Notes: a model not told the origin generated them from the letters alone. Counted from the first letter of the stretch, positions 9,108 to 17,503 are shown. The stretch is 64,000 nucleotides of DNA from Kitasatospora setae KM-6054 (GCF_000269985.1 NC_016109.1:5394001-5458000); one strand, 5' to 3'. Numbers and translations: made by a program.

Positions 9108-9720
9108 GTCGATCCGTCACGGCCTGCTCGCCCTGCTCGACCAGGGCCCGCGCTACGGCTACCAGCTCAGAACCGAGTTCGAGGCCCGCACCGGCGCCAC
9201 CTGGCCGCTGAACGTCGGCCAGGTCTACACCACGCTCGGCCGCCTGGAGCGGGACGGGCTGGTGGAGTCGGCCGGCGAGGACGACGAGGGCCACCAGTTC
9301 TACGCCGCCACCGACGAGGGACGCTCCGAACTGCGCCGCTGGTTCGAGACCCCGGTGCCGCGCACCAACCCGCCGCGCGACGAACTCGCGATCAAGCTCG
9401 CGATGGCGGTCACCATCCCCGGCGTCGACGTCGCCTCGGTGGTGCACGGCCAGCGCCGGCACAGCATGCAGGCCCTCCAGGACTACACCCGGCTCAAGGG
9501 CCGGGCGCTGGCCGCCGACGACGGCTCCGGCAAGGACCTGGCCTGGCTGCTGGTGCTGGAACAGCTGATCTTCCAGACCGAGGCGGAGATCCGCTGGCTG
9601 GACCACTGCGAGTCCCGGCTCGCCCAGCACGCCGAGCGCGCCACCGCCGCCCCGACCGAACCCGCCGCCGCGCCGCCCGCCCGACGCGCCGCCAAGAGCC
9701 GCGACCGCGGCCGCCTCTGA
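9106..9720 (+). CDS. PadR family transcriptional repressor
   Basis: A 204-residue winged-helix regulator. It begins SIRHGLLALLDQGPRYGYQL, the canonical PadR start, followed by the wing (YTTLGRLERDGLVES...GHQFYAAT) and a C-terminal helical dimerisation domain (about 110-190) with a basic tail. ATG at 9106 was preferred to 9079 because family members start at this point and a TATACA -10 element ends 8 nt upstream, indicating a leaderless transcript. It is followed after 17 bp by an ABC ATPase and its permease. PadR proteins commonly repress adjacent exporter genes and are released by the exported compound, so that is the likely role. Confidence 0.85.
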   Translation: MSIRHGLLALLDQGPRYGYQLRTEFEARTGATWPLNVGQVYTTLGRLERDGLVESAGEDDEGHQFYAATDEGRSELRRWFETPVPRTNPPRDELAIKLAMAVTIPGVDVASVVHGQRRHSMQALQDYTRLKGRALAADDGSGKDLAWLLVLEQLIFQTEAEIRWLDHCESRLAQHAERATAAPTEPAAAPPARRAAKSRDRGRL

Positions 9721-9737
9721 AACCCCCTGGGGGAGCG

Positions 9738-10502
9738 ATGACCGAACAACTCAAGCCGGCCGAGCCCGTCCTGCACCTCGACCAGGTCAGCCGGACGCAC
9801 GGCCAGGGCGCGGCCGAGGTGCACGCGCTGCGCGCCGTCGACCTGCGGGTCTACCCCGGCGAACTGGTCGCCGTGATGGGGCCCTCCGGCTCCGGCAAGT
9901 CGACCCTGCTGACCCTGGCGGGCGGCCTGGACAGCCCGACCGGCGGCCGGGTCGTCGTCGAGGGCACCGTCCTGGGCGAGCTGGACCGCAAGAAGCTGGC
10001 CGCCGTCCGCCGCCGCTCGGTGGGCTACGTCTTCCAGGACTACAACCTGATACCCGGCCTCACCGCCGCCGAGAACATCGCGCTGCCCCGCGAGCTCGAC
10101 GGCGTCTCCGCCCGCGCCGCCCGCCGCGAGGCGCTCACCGCGCTGGAGGAGCTGAACATCGCCGAGCTCGCCGACCGCTTCCCCGACGACATGTCCGGCG
10201 GCCAGCAGCAGCGCGTCGCGATCGCCCGCGCGCTGATCGGCGACCGCCGCCTGGTGCTCGCCGACGAGCCCACCGGCGCCCTCGACTCCACCACCGGCGA
10301 GTCCGTGCTCGCCGTGCTGCGCGCCCGCTGCGACGCCGGCGCCGCCGCCATGATGGTCACCCACGAGGCCCGGCACGCCGCCTGGGCGGACCGGGTGGTC
10401 TTCCTGCGCGACGGCCTGCTGGTCGACGAGACCGCCCGGCAGGACGCCGGCAGCCTGCTGCTCGCCGCCGCCACCAACGCCCGCAAGGACGGCGACCGGT
10501 GA
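9738..10502 (+). CDS. ABC transporter ATP-binding protein (MacB/LolD-like)
   Basis: A 254-residue nucleotide-binding subunit. Walker A is GPSGSGKST near 53-61, the Q-loop is VFQDYNL, the signature is MSGGQQQRVAIARAL, and Walker B is LVLADEPTGALDSTT, followed by the switch histidine (MVTHEARHA). The sequence belongs to the group that energises FtsX-type permeases of the mechanotransmission or lipoprotein/antimicrobial export classes. GGGGGAG precedes the ATG. Its TGA overlaps the permease GTG by 4 bp, so both subunits are co-translated. Regulation is probably by the upstream PadR protein. Confidence 0.92.
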   Translation: MTEQLKPAEPVLHLDQVSRTHGQGAAEVHALRAVDLRVYPGELVAVMGPSGSGKSTLLTLAGGLDSPTGGRVVVEGTVLGELDRKKLAAVRRRSVGYVFQDYNLIPGLTAAENIALPRELDGVSARAARREALTALEELNIAELADRFPDDMSGGQQQRVAIARALIGDRRLVLADEPTGALDSTTGESVLAVLRARCDAGAAAMMVTHEARHAAWADRVVFLRDGLLVDETARQDAGSLLLAAATNARKDGDR

Positions 10503-13324
10503 AGCTGACCGCCTGGCGCGCCGCCCTGCGGATCGCCCGCCGCGACGCGCTGCGCGCCAAGGGCCGCAGCGCCCTCGTCCTGGCGATGATCGCCCTCCCG
10601 GTGCTCGGCGTGGCCGGCGTCGACGTGGTCACCCGCAGCGCCCAGCTCGAACCGGACGAGAAGGCCACCCGGGTGATGGGCACCGCCCAGGCCCTGGTCA
10701 CCCTGGAGAGCCGCGGCAGCACGATCCTGCAGAGCCCCGACGCCGAGGACTACAGCTCCCGCACGCCCGAGAAGGGACAGCGGCCGAACGCCGCCCAGCA
10801 GCGCAGCACCGACACCGACCCGACCGCGCTGCTCACCGAACTGCTGCCCGGCGCCGTCCTCGTCCCGGCCGACAACTACACCAGCACCACGACCACCACC
10901 AGGGAAGGCCGGATGTCGGTCGGCCTGGACGAGGTCGACCTGACCGACCCGGTCTGGCAGGGCAAGCTGAACCTGGTCGACGGCACCGCCCCGGCCCGGC
11001 CCGACGAGATCGCCGCCACCCGGAACTTCCTGGACCGCTCCGGCCTGCGGATCGGCGACCGCACCGCGCTGCACGGCCTGGACGGCAAGCCGTACACCAT
11101 CACCGCCGTCGCCGAGGACCCGCAGCACCTGGACCGCACCCTGCTGTACGGCCTCCCCGGCGCCGTCCTCGAACCGCTGGCGAAGGCCGACCCGAAGGGC
11201 GTCGAGGCCGGACGGATCCGGGACCGCTCCAGCTGGCTGGTCAAGCTGCCGGCCGGTGCGCAACTGCCCTGGTCGAAGGTGCTGGAGCTGAACGAGTACG
11301 GCTTCTCGGCGGCCTCCCGGGCCGTCATGCTGGACCCGCCGCCCCGCGCCGAGGTGCCCTACTACGCCGAGGCGTCGCAGAACTCGACCAGCGTCAACAA
11401 GAGCGCGCTGGCCGCCGCCGCCGTGGTGGTCGGCATGGCGCTGCTGGAGATCGTGCTGCTGGCCGGCCCGGCGTTCGCGGTCGGCGCCCGCCGCTCGCGC
11501 CGCCAGCTCGGCCTGCTCGCGGCCGGCGGCGGCGACCGCTCGCACGTCCGGGCCGTGGTGCTGGCCGGCGGCGCGGTGCTCGGCACCGCCGGCGCGCTGC
11601 TCGGCCTGGCCGGCGGCATCGGCCTGGTCGCGCTGCTGCGGCCGCGCGCCGAGCAGTACGGCGGACAGCGCTTCGGCCACTTCGACCTGCAGCCGCTCGA
11701 CCTGCTCGCGATCGCCCTGCTCGGCCTGGTCACCGGCCTGCTCGCGGCCGTCGTCCCCGCCGTCCAGGCCTCCCGGCAGGACGTCGTGGAGGCGCTCACC
11801 GGCCGCGGCGGCAGCAAGCCCGCCAACCGGCTGCTCGCCGTGCTCGGCGCGGTCATGGTGGCCGGCGGCTCCGCGCTGGCGCTGTTCTGCGCCGCCACCA
11901 ACACCTCCGTCGTCCTGGGCCTGCTCGGCGGCTCGGTGGTCGCCGAGATCGGCATGCTGCTCTGCACCCCGGTGCTGATCGGCCTGTTCGGCCGGCTCGG
12001 CCGCCACCTGCCGCTCAGCCCCCGGCTCGCGCTGCGCGACTCGGTGCGCCACCGCGGCCGCACCGCGCCCGCCGTGGCCGCCGTGATGGCCGCCGTGGCC
12101 GGCGCCGTCGCGGTCGGCATCTACACCGACAGCGACATCGAGCAGCAGCGCCAGCAGTACCAGCCCCGGCTGCCGGCCAACGCCGTCGCGCTGCTGCAGG
12201 CCGGCCGGGACGGCGACCCCGGCCGGTTCCCGCTGATGCGCGAGTCGGTCGAGAGCAACCTGCCCGGCCTCGGCGAGCGCGCCGACGTGCTGGACCTCGT
12301 CCCGAAGCCCGGGCAGTGCGTCGACGGCTACCTGTGCGGGTACGTCCGGGCCGTGAAGGCGCCGGACAAGCGCTGCCCGGCCGACGACACCGACGACATG
12401 GACGAGCGCCGCCGGCTGACGGCCGACCCCCGCTGCCTGGAGGAGCAGCGGCTGCCCGCCTACCCGACCAGCTTCTTCGGCGACACCCTGGTCGGCGACG
12501 CCGCCCTGCTGCACAACCTGCTGGAGGTGCGCGACCCCGCCGCCGAGCGGGCGCTGGCCGAGGGCAAGGCCGTGGTGTTCCGCCCCGGCTACCTGGACGG
12601 CGGCAAGCTCCACCTGAAGGCCACCGAGCAGCCCACCAAGGAGCAGTTGGACGCCGGGCACTACGACGGCACCTTCCGCGAGGTCACCGTCGACGCGGTC
12701 GAGGCGCACGCCGACGTCCCGTTCGCCGTCACCGTGATCAGCCGGCAGGCCGCCGAGCGGGCCGGACTCGGCCTCCGCCCGGCCGGGGCGATGTGGCACC
12801 CGGCCGCCGCGATCGCCGACGGCAAGGTCCAGAAGGCCACCGCCGAGCTCAGCAAGCTCGACGACAGCACCTACCTGGACGTCGAGCAGGGCTTCAAGCC
12901 GCAGCGCCGGCTGATCACCATCGGCCTGACCGTGTTCGCCGCCCTGGTCGCGCTCGGCGCGGCCGGCATCGCCACCGGCCTGGCCGCCGCCGACTCCCAG
13001 CAGGACCTGGCCACGCTGGCCGCGGTCGGCGCGTCCGGCGGCATCCGGCGGCGGCTGTCCGGCTTCCAGTGCGGGGTGATCGCCGCGATGGGCTCGATCC
13101 TCGGCCTGCTCTGCGGCGCCGTCCCGGCGGTGTCGCTGCGGCTGCTGGAGGCCCGCAACTCGACGATCTGGATCAACGGCACCATGGTCGGCCACGAGAA
13201 GGCGGTCATCGCCGTCCCCTGGCTGGAACTGGCCGCCCTGGTGGTCGGCCTCCCGACCGTGGCGGTGCTGCTGGCCGCGCTGCTCACCCGCTCCCGGATC
13301 GGGCTGACCCGCCGGGCCGGCTGA
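10499..13324 (+). CDS. FtsX-like ABC transporter permease
   Basis: A 941-residue membrane subunit paired with the preceding ATPase. One transmembrane helix near residues 20-40 is followed by a large extracytoplasmic domain (about 45-300), a bundle of helices (about 305-550, e.g. VVVGMALLEIVLLAGPAFAVGA), a second external domain (about 555-800) and a final FtsX helix group (about 805-935). This duplicated arrangement is typical of actinobacterial MacB/FtsX-type exporters, whose substrates are often antibiotics or lipids; the substrate here is unknown. The second external domain has cysteine pairs (CVDGYLC, CPADD, CLEE) suited to disulfides. The GTG start overlaps the upstream stop. Confidence 0.88.
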   Translation: MKLTAWRAALRIARRDALRAKGRSALVLAMIALPVLGVAGVDVVTRSAQLEPDEKATRVMGTAQALVTLESRGSTILQSPDAEDYSSRTPEKGQRPNAAQQRSTDTDPTALLTELLPGAVLVPADNYTSTTTTTREGRMSVGLDEVDLTDPVWQGKLNLVDGTAPARPDEIAATRNFLDRSGLRIGDRTALHGLDGKPYTITAVAEDPQHLDRTLLYGLPGAVLEPLAKADPKGVEAGRIRDRSSWLVKLPAGAQLPWSKVLELNEYGFSAASRAVMLDPPPRAEVPYYAEASQNSTSVNKSALAAAAVVVGMALLEIVLLAGPAFAVGARRSRRQLGLLAAGGGDRSHVRAVVLAGGAVLGTAGALLGLAGGIGLVALLRPRAEQYGGQRFGHFDLQPLDLLAIALLGLVTGLLAAVVPAVQASRQDVVEALTGRGGSKPANRLLAVLGAVMVAGGSALALFCAATNTSVVLGLLGGSVVAEIGMLLCTPVLIGLFGRLGRHLPLSPRLALRDSVRHRGRTAPAVAAVMAAVAGAVAVGIYTDSDIEQQRQQYQPRLPANAVALLQAGRDGDPGRFPLMRESVESNLPGLGERADVLDLVPKPGQCVDGYLCGYVRAVKAPDKRCPADDTDDMDERRRLTADPRCLEEQRLPAYPTSFFGDTLVGDAALLHNLLEVRDPAAERALAEGKAVVFRPGYLDGGKLHLKATEQPTKEQLDAGHYDGTFREVTVDAVEAHADVPFAVTVISRQAAERAGLGLRPAGAMWHPAAAIADGKVQKATAELSKLDDSTYLDVEQGFKPQRRLITIGLTVFAALVALGAAGIATGLAAADSQQDLATLAAVGASGGIRRRLSGFQCGVIAAMGSILGLLCGAVPAVSLRLLEARNSTIWINGTMVGHEKAVIAVPWLELAALVVGLPTVAVLLAALLTRSRIGLTRRAG

Positions 13325-13338
13325 GCCCCGGGGCGGGC

Positions 13339-13376
13339 GGCCGCGCCCACGGCCGGGGGAGGCCGCGGGCGCGGCC
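13339..13376 (+). terminator. Strong hairpin terminator after the ABC operon
   Basis: The 16-bp arms at 13339-13354 and 13361-13376 pair with one mismatch around a GGGGGA loop. The hairpin begins 15 bp after the permease stop. There is no U-tract, as is usual in Streptomyces. Confidence 0.75.
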
Positions 13377-13385
13377 GGGAGTGAC

Positions 13386-13417
13386 CGTGCTCACGGCCGG
13401 GGGAGGCCGTGGGCACG
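13386..13417 (+). terminator. Second hairpin, near copy of the first
   Basis: CGTGCTCACGGCC pairs with GGCCGTGGGCACG (one mismatch) around the same GGGGGA loop, only 9 bp after the first hairpin. The shared core GGCCGGGGGAGGCC shows that the two hairpins are related by duplication. Confidence 0.65.
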
Positions 13418-13447
13418 CACCCGCCCGGGCGAACTAAAGTCGTCCGT

Positions 13448-14845
13448 ATGACGAAAACGCCGGACAGCGCCGTCCGCTCCTTCATCGACCAGCACGAGGA
13501 CGCCTTCCTGGCCGACCTCGCCGACTGGCTGCGCATCCCCTCGGTCTCCGCCGACCCGGACCGGGCCGGCGAGGTCCGCCGCTCCGCCGAGTGGCTGGCC
13601 GACAAGCTGCGCGCGACCGGGTTCCCGGTCGTCGAGGTGTGGGAGACGGACGGGCTGCCCGCGGTGTTCGCCGAGTGGCCCTCCGGCGACGCGGGCGCCC
13701 CGACCGTGCTGGTCTACGGCCACCACGACGTCCAGCCCGCCGCCCGCGAGGACGGCTGGGACACCGACCCGTTCGAGCCGGCCGTGGTCGGCCGCCGGCT
13801 GTACGCGCGCGGCGCCGCCGACGACAAGGGCCAGGTCCTCTTCCACACCCTGGGCCTGCGCGCCCACCTCGCCGCCACCGGCCGCACCGCCCCCGCCGTC
13901 CACCTCAAGCTGCTGGTCGAGGGCGAGGAGGAGTCCGGCTCGCCGAACTTCGCCGCCCTGGTCCGCCGGGAGGCCGGGCGGCTGGCCGCCGACGCGGTGA
14001 TCGTCTCCGACACCGGCATGTGGTCCGAGACCACCCCGACCGTCTGCACCGGCATGCGCGGCCTGGCCGACTGCCAGATCGACCTGTACGGCCCGGACAA
14101 CGACATCCACTCCGGCTCGTTCGGCGGCGCCGTCCCCAACCCGGCCGACGTGGCCGCCGCCCTGGTGGCCGGCCTGCACGACGCCGACCGGCGGGTCGCC
14201 GTCCCCGGCTTCTACGACGGCGTGGTCGAACTCACCGCCGAGGAGCGGGCGCTCTTCGCCGAACTGCCCTTCGACGAGGCCCAGTGGCTCCGGGTCGCCA
14301 AGTCGTACGGCACCCGGGGCGAGGCCGGCTACACCACCCTGGAGCGGGTCTGGGCCCGGCCGACCGCCGAGGTCAACGGCATCTGGGGCGGCTACACCGG
14401 CCCCGGCGGGAAGACCATCGTCCCGGCCGAGGCGCACCTCAAGCTGTCCTTCCGGCTGGTCGCCGGTCAAGAGGTGGAAAAGGTCCGGGAGGCCGTCGCC
14501 GCCTGGGTTTCCGCCCAGGTCCCGGAGGGCATCCGGTACGAGATCGTCTTTCCCGGCGCGACCCGCCCCTGCCTGACCCCGCTGGACCACCCGGCGCTCC
14601 GGTCCACCGTCCGGGCGATGGAGCGGGCCTTCGAACAGAAGGTCCTGTTCACCCGTGAGGGGGGTTCCGGCCCCGCCGCCGACCTCCAGGACGTGCTGGG
14701 GGCGCCGGTGCTGTTCCTCGGCATCTCGGTGCCCTCGGACGGCTGGCACTCGATCAACGAGAAGGTGGAGCTCGACCTGCTGCGCAAGGGCGTCGAGACC
14801 TCCGCCTACCTGTGGGGCGACCTCGCGGAGAACTTCCGGCGATGA
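13448..14845 (+). CDS. M20 family dipeptidase / metallopeptidase
   Basis: A 465-residue zinc peptidase of the M20 (carnosinase/CNDP-like) group, probably cleaving dipeptides or N-acyl amino acids in the cytoplasm. Visible metal-ligand blocks are YGHHDVQP, RGAADDKGQ, EGEEESGS and SDTGMW, with a dimerisation domain in the middle and the final LFLGISVPSDGWHSINE motif carrying the last His ligand. The start is ATG 13448: a TAAAGT hexamer ends exactly 7 nt upstream, so the transcript is probably leaderless. An upstream in-frame start at 13409 would sit inside the terminator hairpin and is unlikely. Confidence 0.88.
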   Translation: MTKTPDSAVRSFIDQHEDAFLADLADWLRIPSVSADPDRAGEVRRSAEWLADKLRATGFPVVEVWETDGLPAVFAEWPSGDAGAPTVLVYGHHDVQPAAREDGWDTDPFEPAVVGRRLYARGAADDKGQVLFHTLGLRAHLAATGRTAPAVHLKLLVEGEEESGSPNFAALVRREAGRLAADAVIVSDTGMWSETTPTVCTGMRGLADCQIDLYGPDNDIHSGSFGGAVPNPADVAAALVAGLHDADRRVAVPGFYDGVVELTAEERALFAELPFDEAQWLRVAKSYGTRGEAGYTTLERVWARPTAEVNGIWGGYTGPGGKTIVPAEAHLKLSFRLVAGQEVEKVREAVAAWVSAQVPEGIRYEIVFPGATRPCLTPLDHPALRSTVRAMERAFEQKVLFTREGGSGPAADLQDVLGAPVLFLGISVPSDGWHSINEKVELDLLRKGVETSAYLWGDLAENFRR

Positions 14846-14879
14846 ACCTCCACCACTGGCGTACCGACCGCGAACGGGG

Positions 14880-15821
14880 ATGGACGAGTTGAGCAGCGCA
14901 CCCGACACCAAGCACCTCGCGTTGGCCCGCGCCGGGGTGGACCGGGCGGCGCACCGCCGGCTGGACGAGCCCTGGCTGGCCGCCGCCTGGAGCCACCCCA
15001 CCACCCGGGTGCTGCCGATCGCCGGCGGCGAGGCCTTCGTGGTCGACACCCCGGCCGGCAGCGAACTGGTCCTGCTGCCCTCCTTCGAGGCCCCGCAGAC
15101 CGGCGACCGCTACTTCCTCGGCACCGACGAGGACGGCACCCACTACTTCGCGCTGGACTGCGAGTCGCTGCCCGGCCGGCTCGACGGCGACGCCCGCCCG
15201 GCCGGCCTGCGCGAGGTCGGCAGCACCCTCAGCGACCGGGACTCCGGCCTGCTGGTGCACGCCGTCGCCCTGGAGCACTGGCACCGGCTGCACTCCTTCT
15301 GCTCCCGCTGCGGCCACCCCACCGAGAAGGCCGGAGCCGGCCACCTGCGCCGCTGCACCTCCTGCGCGGCCGAGCACTACCCGCGCACCGACCCGGCGGT
15401 GATCATGCTGATCACCGACGGCGAGGACCGCTGCCTGCTCGGCCGGCAGGCGCTCTGGCCGGAGGGCCGCTGGTCGACGCTGGCCGGGTTCGTCGAGCCC
15501 GGCGAGTCGATCGAGCAGACGGTCGTCCGCGAGGTGCTGGAGGAGGCGGGCGTCCGGGTCGGCGAGGTCGAGTACGTGGCCAGCCAGCCCTGGCCGTTCC
15601 CGTCCAGCCTGATGCTCGGCTTCATCGGCCGGGCGCACCCCGACGGCACCGGGATCACCGTGGACGGCGAGGAGCTGTCCGAGGCCCGCTGGTTCAGCCG
15701 GGAGGAACTGCGGGCCGGGATGGCCGCCGGCGAGATCCTGCCACCGTCCGGCATCTCGATCGCCCGGTACCTGGTCGAGCTCTGGTACGGCGAACCGCTG
15801 CCGGCGGCCGCCCGCTGGTGA
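14880..15821 (+). CDS. nudC: NAD(+) diphosphatase / NAD-RNA decapping hydrolase NudC
   Basis: A 313-residue Nudix enzyme that hydrolyses NAD(H) to NMN(H) and AMP; in E. coli it also removes NAD caps from RNA. It has the zinc ribbon CSRCGHPTEK...CTSCAAEHYPR, a Nudix box (GFVEPGESIEQTVVREVLEEAGV region) and the subfamily-specific SQPWPFPSSLM motif just after the box, which separates NudC from other Nudix proteins. Start choice is uncertain: ATG 14880 is used, but TTG 14889, with GGGGA about 9 bp upstream, is possible. nudC near mrx1, uvrD2 and whiB7 is a conserved actinobacterial arrangement. Confidence 0.93.
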   Translation: MDELSSAPDTKHLALARAGVDRAAHRRLDEPWLAAAWSHPTTRVLPIAGGEAFVVDTPAGSELVLLPSFEAPQTGDRYFLGTDEDGTHYFALDCESLPGRLDGDARPAGLREVGSTLSDRDSGLLVHAVALEHWHRLHSFCSRCGHPTEKAGAGHLRRCTSCAAEHYPRTDPAVIMLITDGEDRCLLGRQALWPEGRWSTLAGFVEPGESIEQTVVREVLEEAGVRVGEVEYVASQPWPFPSSLMLGFIGRAHPDGTGITVDGEELSEARWFSREELRAGMAAGEILPPSGISIARYLVELWYGEPLPAAARW

Positions 15822-15835
15822 CGGCGGCTCCCCGG

Positions 15836-15873
15836 CCACGGGGGCGCGCGGAGTTCTCCGCGCGCCCCCGTGG
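15836..15873 (+). terminator. Perfect 18-bp hairpin terminator after nudC
   Basis: An exact 18-bp inverted repeat (15836-15853 with 15856-15873) around a TT spacer, 14 bp after the nudC stop. The very long perfect GC stem makes it a convincing factor-independent end of the nudC transcript. Confidence 0.8.
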
Positions 15874-16027
15874 TGCGTCGGCGGACCGCCGCGCGGCGGG
15901 CGGGCGGCTGACGGGTCGTGCGCGGGCCGTGCGCGGCTTCCGGGCCGACGGAATGGTTCGGACCCGTCCGGAACGCCCCGGCGCGGGTTTCCCGTCGCCC
16001 AATCCCGGGCGCGGTTGGCGCATTCCG

Positions 16028-16057
16028 CTGAAACCGCGCGACCCCACTGGCTACATT
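16028..16057 (+). promoter_or_regulatory. Promoter of the GntR regulator gene
   Basis: CTGAAA (16028-16033) and TACATT (16052-16057) are separated by 18 bp. The -10 box is 7 nt from the GTG start at 16065, which implies a leaderless mRNA. The rest of the 243-bp gap holds the nudC terminator and no gene. Confidence 0.5.
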
Positions 16058-16064
16058 CACACGC

Positions 16065-16856
16065 GTGACGATCCAGCGCGGCACCGCCCCTTCGCCCAAG
16101 TACCAGCGGCTCGCCGCCGACCTGCGCCGCCGCATCGAGGCGGGCGAGTGGGAGGGCGGCGACCGGCTCCCGGTCGAGAACGAGCTGGAGGAGCAGTACC
16201 AGGTGGCCCGCAACACGGTGCGGCTCGCCGTCGACGTGCTGGTCAACGAGGGCCGGGTGGCCCGGGTCCAGGGCAAGGGCACCTACCTGCGGCAGCCCAC
16301 CCGGTACGACCACCGGGTGCACGCCCGCCCGCTCCGCCCGGCCCGCCCCGGCCCGCTCACCCCCAGCGGCGAGGTCTACGCGGCCGAGGCGGCGGCCGCC
16401 GGCCGGCAGCTCACCGTCGACTTCGAGGTGGTCGTCGTCCAGCCCCGCCGCGACATCGCCGCCTGGCTCGGACTGCGCTCCGAGGAGAACGTCATGATGC
16501 GCCGTCAGCTCTGCCGGGTCGACCAGGAGCCGTACGCCATCGAGGAGAGCCACTACCGGGCCGGACTGGCCGCCGGCACCCCGCTGATGGAGAACCTGCC
16601 CGTCCCCGGTGGCGACGAGCGGATACTGGCGGAACTCGGCCGGACCGAGACCGCCGCCGTCGACCACCTCACCGCCCGGATGCCCAGCCCCGCCGAAGCC
16701 GCCTGGTTCGGCCTCGGCCCCGGCGTGCCGCTGCTGGTCAACACCCGGATCAGCAGCGACCGGCGCGGCCCGATCCGGGTGATGGAGACCCGCTACGCCG
16801 CGGACCGGGCCCGGCTGCTCTACGAACTCGGCGACGGCGCGCCGGCGGCCGGCTGA
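16065..16856 (+). CDS. GntR family regulator with UTRA ligand domain (HutC subfamily)
   Basis: A 263-residue one-component regulator. The N-terminal winged helix is PKYQRLAADLRRRIEAGEW...LPVENELEEQYQVARNTVRLAV...VNEGRVARVQGKGTYL (about 12-80). A C-terminal UTRA effector-binding domain runs from about 100 to 255. It is distinct from DasR, whose gene ends the window. No metabolic operon is adjacent: upstream is nudC with its own terminator and downstream is the convergent mrx1. The ligand and targets therefore cannot be guessed. The GTG start is supported by a TACATT -10 element 7 nt upstream. Confidence 0.85.
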   Translation: MTIQRGTAPSPKYQRLAADLRRRIEAGEWEGGDRLPVENELEEQYQVARNTVRLAVDVLVNEGRVARVQGKGTYLRQPTRYDHRVHARPLRPARPGPLTPSGEVYAAEAAAAGRQLTVDFEVVVVQPRRDIAAWLGLRSEENVMMRRQLCRVDQEPYAIEESHYRAGLAAGTPLMENLPVPGGDERILAELGRTETAAVDHLTARMPSPAEAAWFGLGPGVPLLVNTRISSDRRGPIRVMETRYAADRARLLYELGDGAPAAG

Positions 16857-16885
16857 CCCGGCGGGCTGTCGGCCCGGCGGCCCGC

Positions 16886-16917
16886 CGGCTTTTCGGCGGC
16901 CGGACGCCGAAAAGCCG
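16886..16917. terminator. Bidirectional terminator between gntR and mrx1
   Basis: CGGCTTTTCGGCG and CGCCGAAAAGCCG form a perfect 13-bp stem with a 6-nt loop in the gap between the convergent genes. AT runs inside the stem mean it works on either strand. Confidence 0.65.
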
Positions 16918-17030
16918 CCGCCCGGAGCGCGCGGGGCGCTGCGGCGGCGGCTTTTCCTCGGGCGGGGGAATTCCGGGCCGGCGGATTCCTGCCACGGCGG
17001 TCGGAATTCCGGTCGGAATGCGATCGACTT

Positions 17031-17073
17031 CCGACCGGGAGCGACCGGTAACGCGCGGAACCGACCGGGAGCG
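17031..17073. repeat. Direct repeat beside the mrx1 stop codon
   Basis: CCGACCGGGAGCG occurs at 17031-17043 and again at 17061-17073, 30 bp apart. The second copy ends next to the mrx1 stop codon (17075-17077). Just before, GGTCGGAAT is repeated twice (about 16999 and 17011). The gap from 16918 to 17074 contains no ORF with credible codon use. Confidence 0.5.
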
Positions 17074-17074
17074 G

Positions 17075-17326
17075 TCAGACCAGGGCGGCCTGGACCTGGC
17101 GCAGGCTCGGGTTGGTCATCACGCTCTGCGCGCCGGACTCGGACACCACCACGACCGTCGGCACCGTCTGGTTGCCGTCGTTCACCGACTCCACGTAGGA
17201 CGCCGAGGCCGGGTCCTGCTCGATGTTGATCTCGGTGAAGGCGATGCCCTCGCGGTCCAGCTGGCTCTTGAGGCGGTTGCAGTAGCCGCACCAGGTCGTG
17301 CTGTACATCGTGACGGTGCCGGACAT
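17075..17326 (-). CDS. mrx1: Mycoredoxin (glutaredoxin-like)
   Basis: An 83-residue thioredoxin-fold protein with the WCGYC active site at about residues 12-16 and the TVPTVVV cis-Pro loop. Mycoredoxins reduce mycothiol mixed disulfides, the actinobacterial counterpart of glutathione-glutaredoxin deglutathionylation. Placement next to uvrD2 matches mycobacteria. ATG 17326 is chosen because GAAGGAG lies 8 bp upstream; longer versions would translate the leader repeats. The promoter upstream fits the SigR consensus exactly, so expression should rise on thiol oxidation. Confidence 0.92.
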   Translation of the reverse strand: MSGTVTMYSTTWCGYCNRLKSQLDREGIAFTEINIEQDPASASYVESVNDGNQTVPTVVVVSESGAQSVMTNPSLRQVQAALV

Positions 17327-17373
17327 AGCGCGGGACTCCTTCGGTCGGTGAACTTCTGCCGGTGACTTCGGTC

Positions 17374-17409
17374 GGGCCCGGGACCGGGCCCGGGACCGGG
17401 CCCGGGACC
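17374..17409. repeat. Three tandem 12-bp repeats in the mrx1 leader
   Basis: GGGCCCGGGACC is repeated three times without mismatch. The unit contains the palindrome GGGCCC. The array lies between the predicted mrx1 start site (about 17420) and its start codon, so it would be transcribed into the 5' untranslated region. Confidence 0.8.
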
Positions 17410-17426
17410 GGACGGCCGCCCCGTGC

Positions 17427-17452
17427 AACGCCCGGGGGACCGGGCCCATTCC
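17427..17452 (-). promoter_or_regulatory. SigR-type promoter of mrx1
   Basis: On the minus strand GGAAT (17452-17448) is followed after exactly 18 nt by GTT (17429-17427). This is the SigR/SigH consensus GGAAT-N18-GTT of actinobacteria. The predicted start is near 17420, about 95 nt before the ATG. Confidence 0.8.
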
Positions 17453-17494
17453 GGGAACGGGACCGGTGTGGCGATCCGATCATCGTGGGCCGCC

Positions 17495-17503
17495 TGTGGA
17501 CAA
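17495..17503 (-). promoter_or_regulatory. DnaA box upstream of uvrD2
   Basis: TGTGGACAA is the reverse complement of TTGTCCACA, the preferred Streptomyces DnaA box. It lies 42 bp before the uvrD2 ATG in the shared mrx1-uvrD2 promoter region. Confidence 0.5.

Noticed and set aside
14655..14879. N-terminal extension of NudC
   Set aside because: It would overlap the end of the M20 peptidase gene in another frame; NudC similarity begins after 14880.
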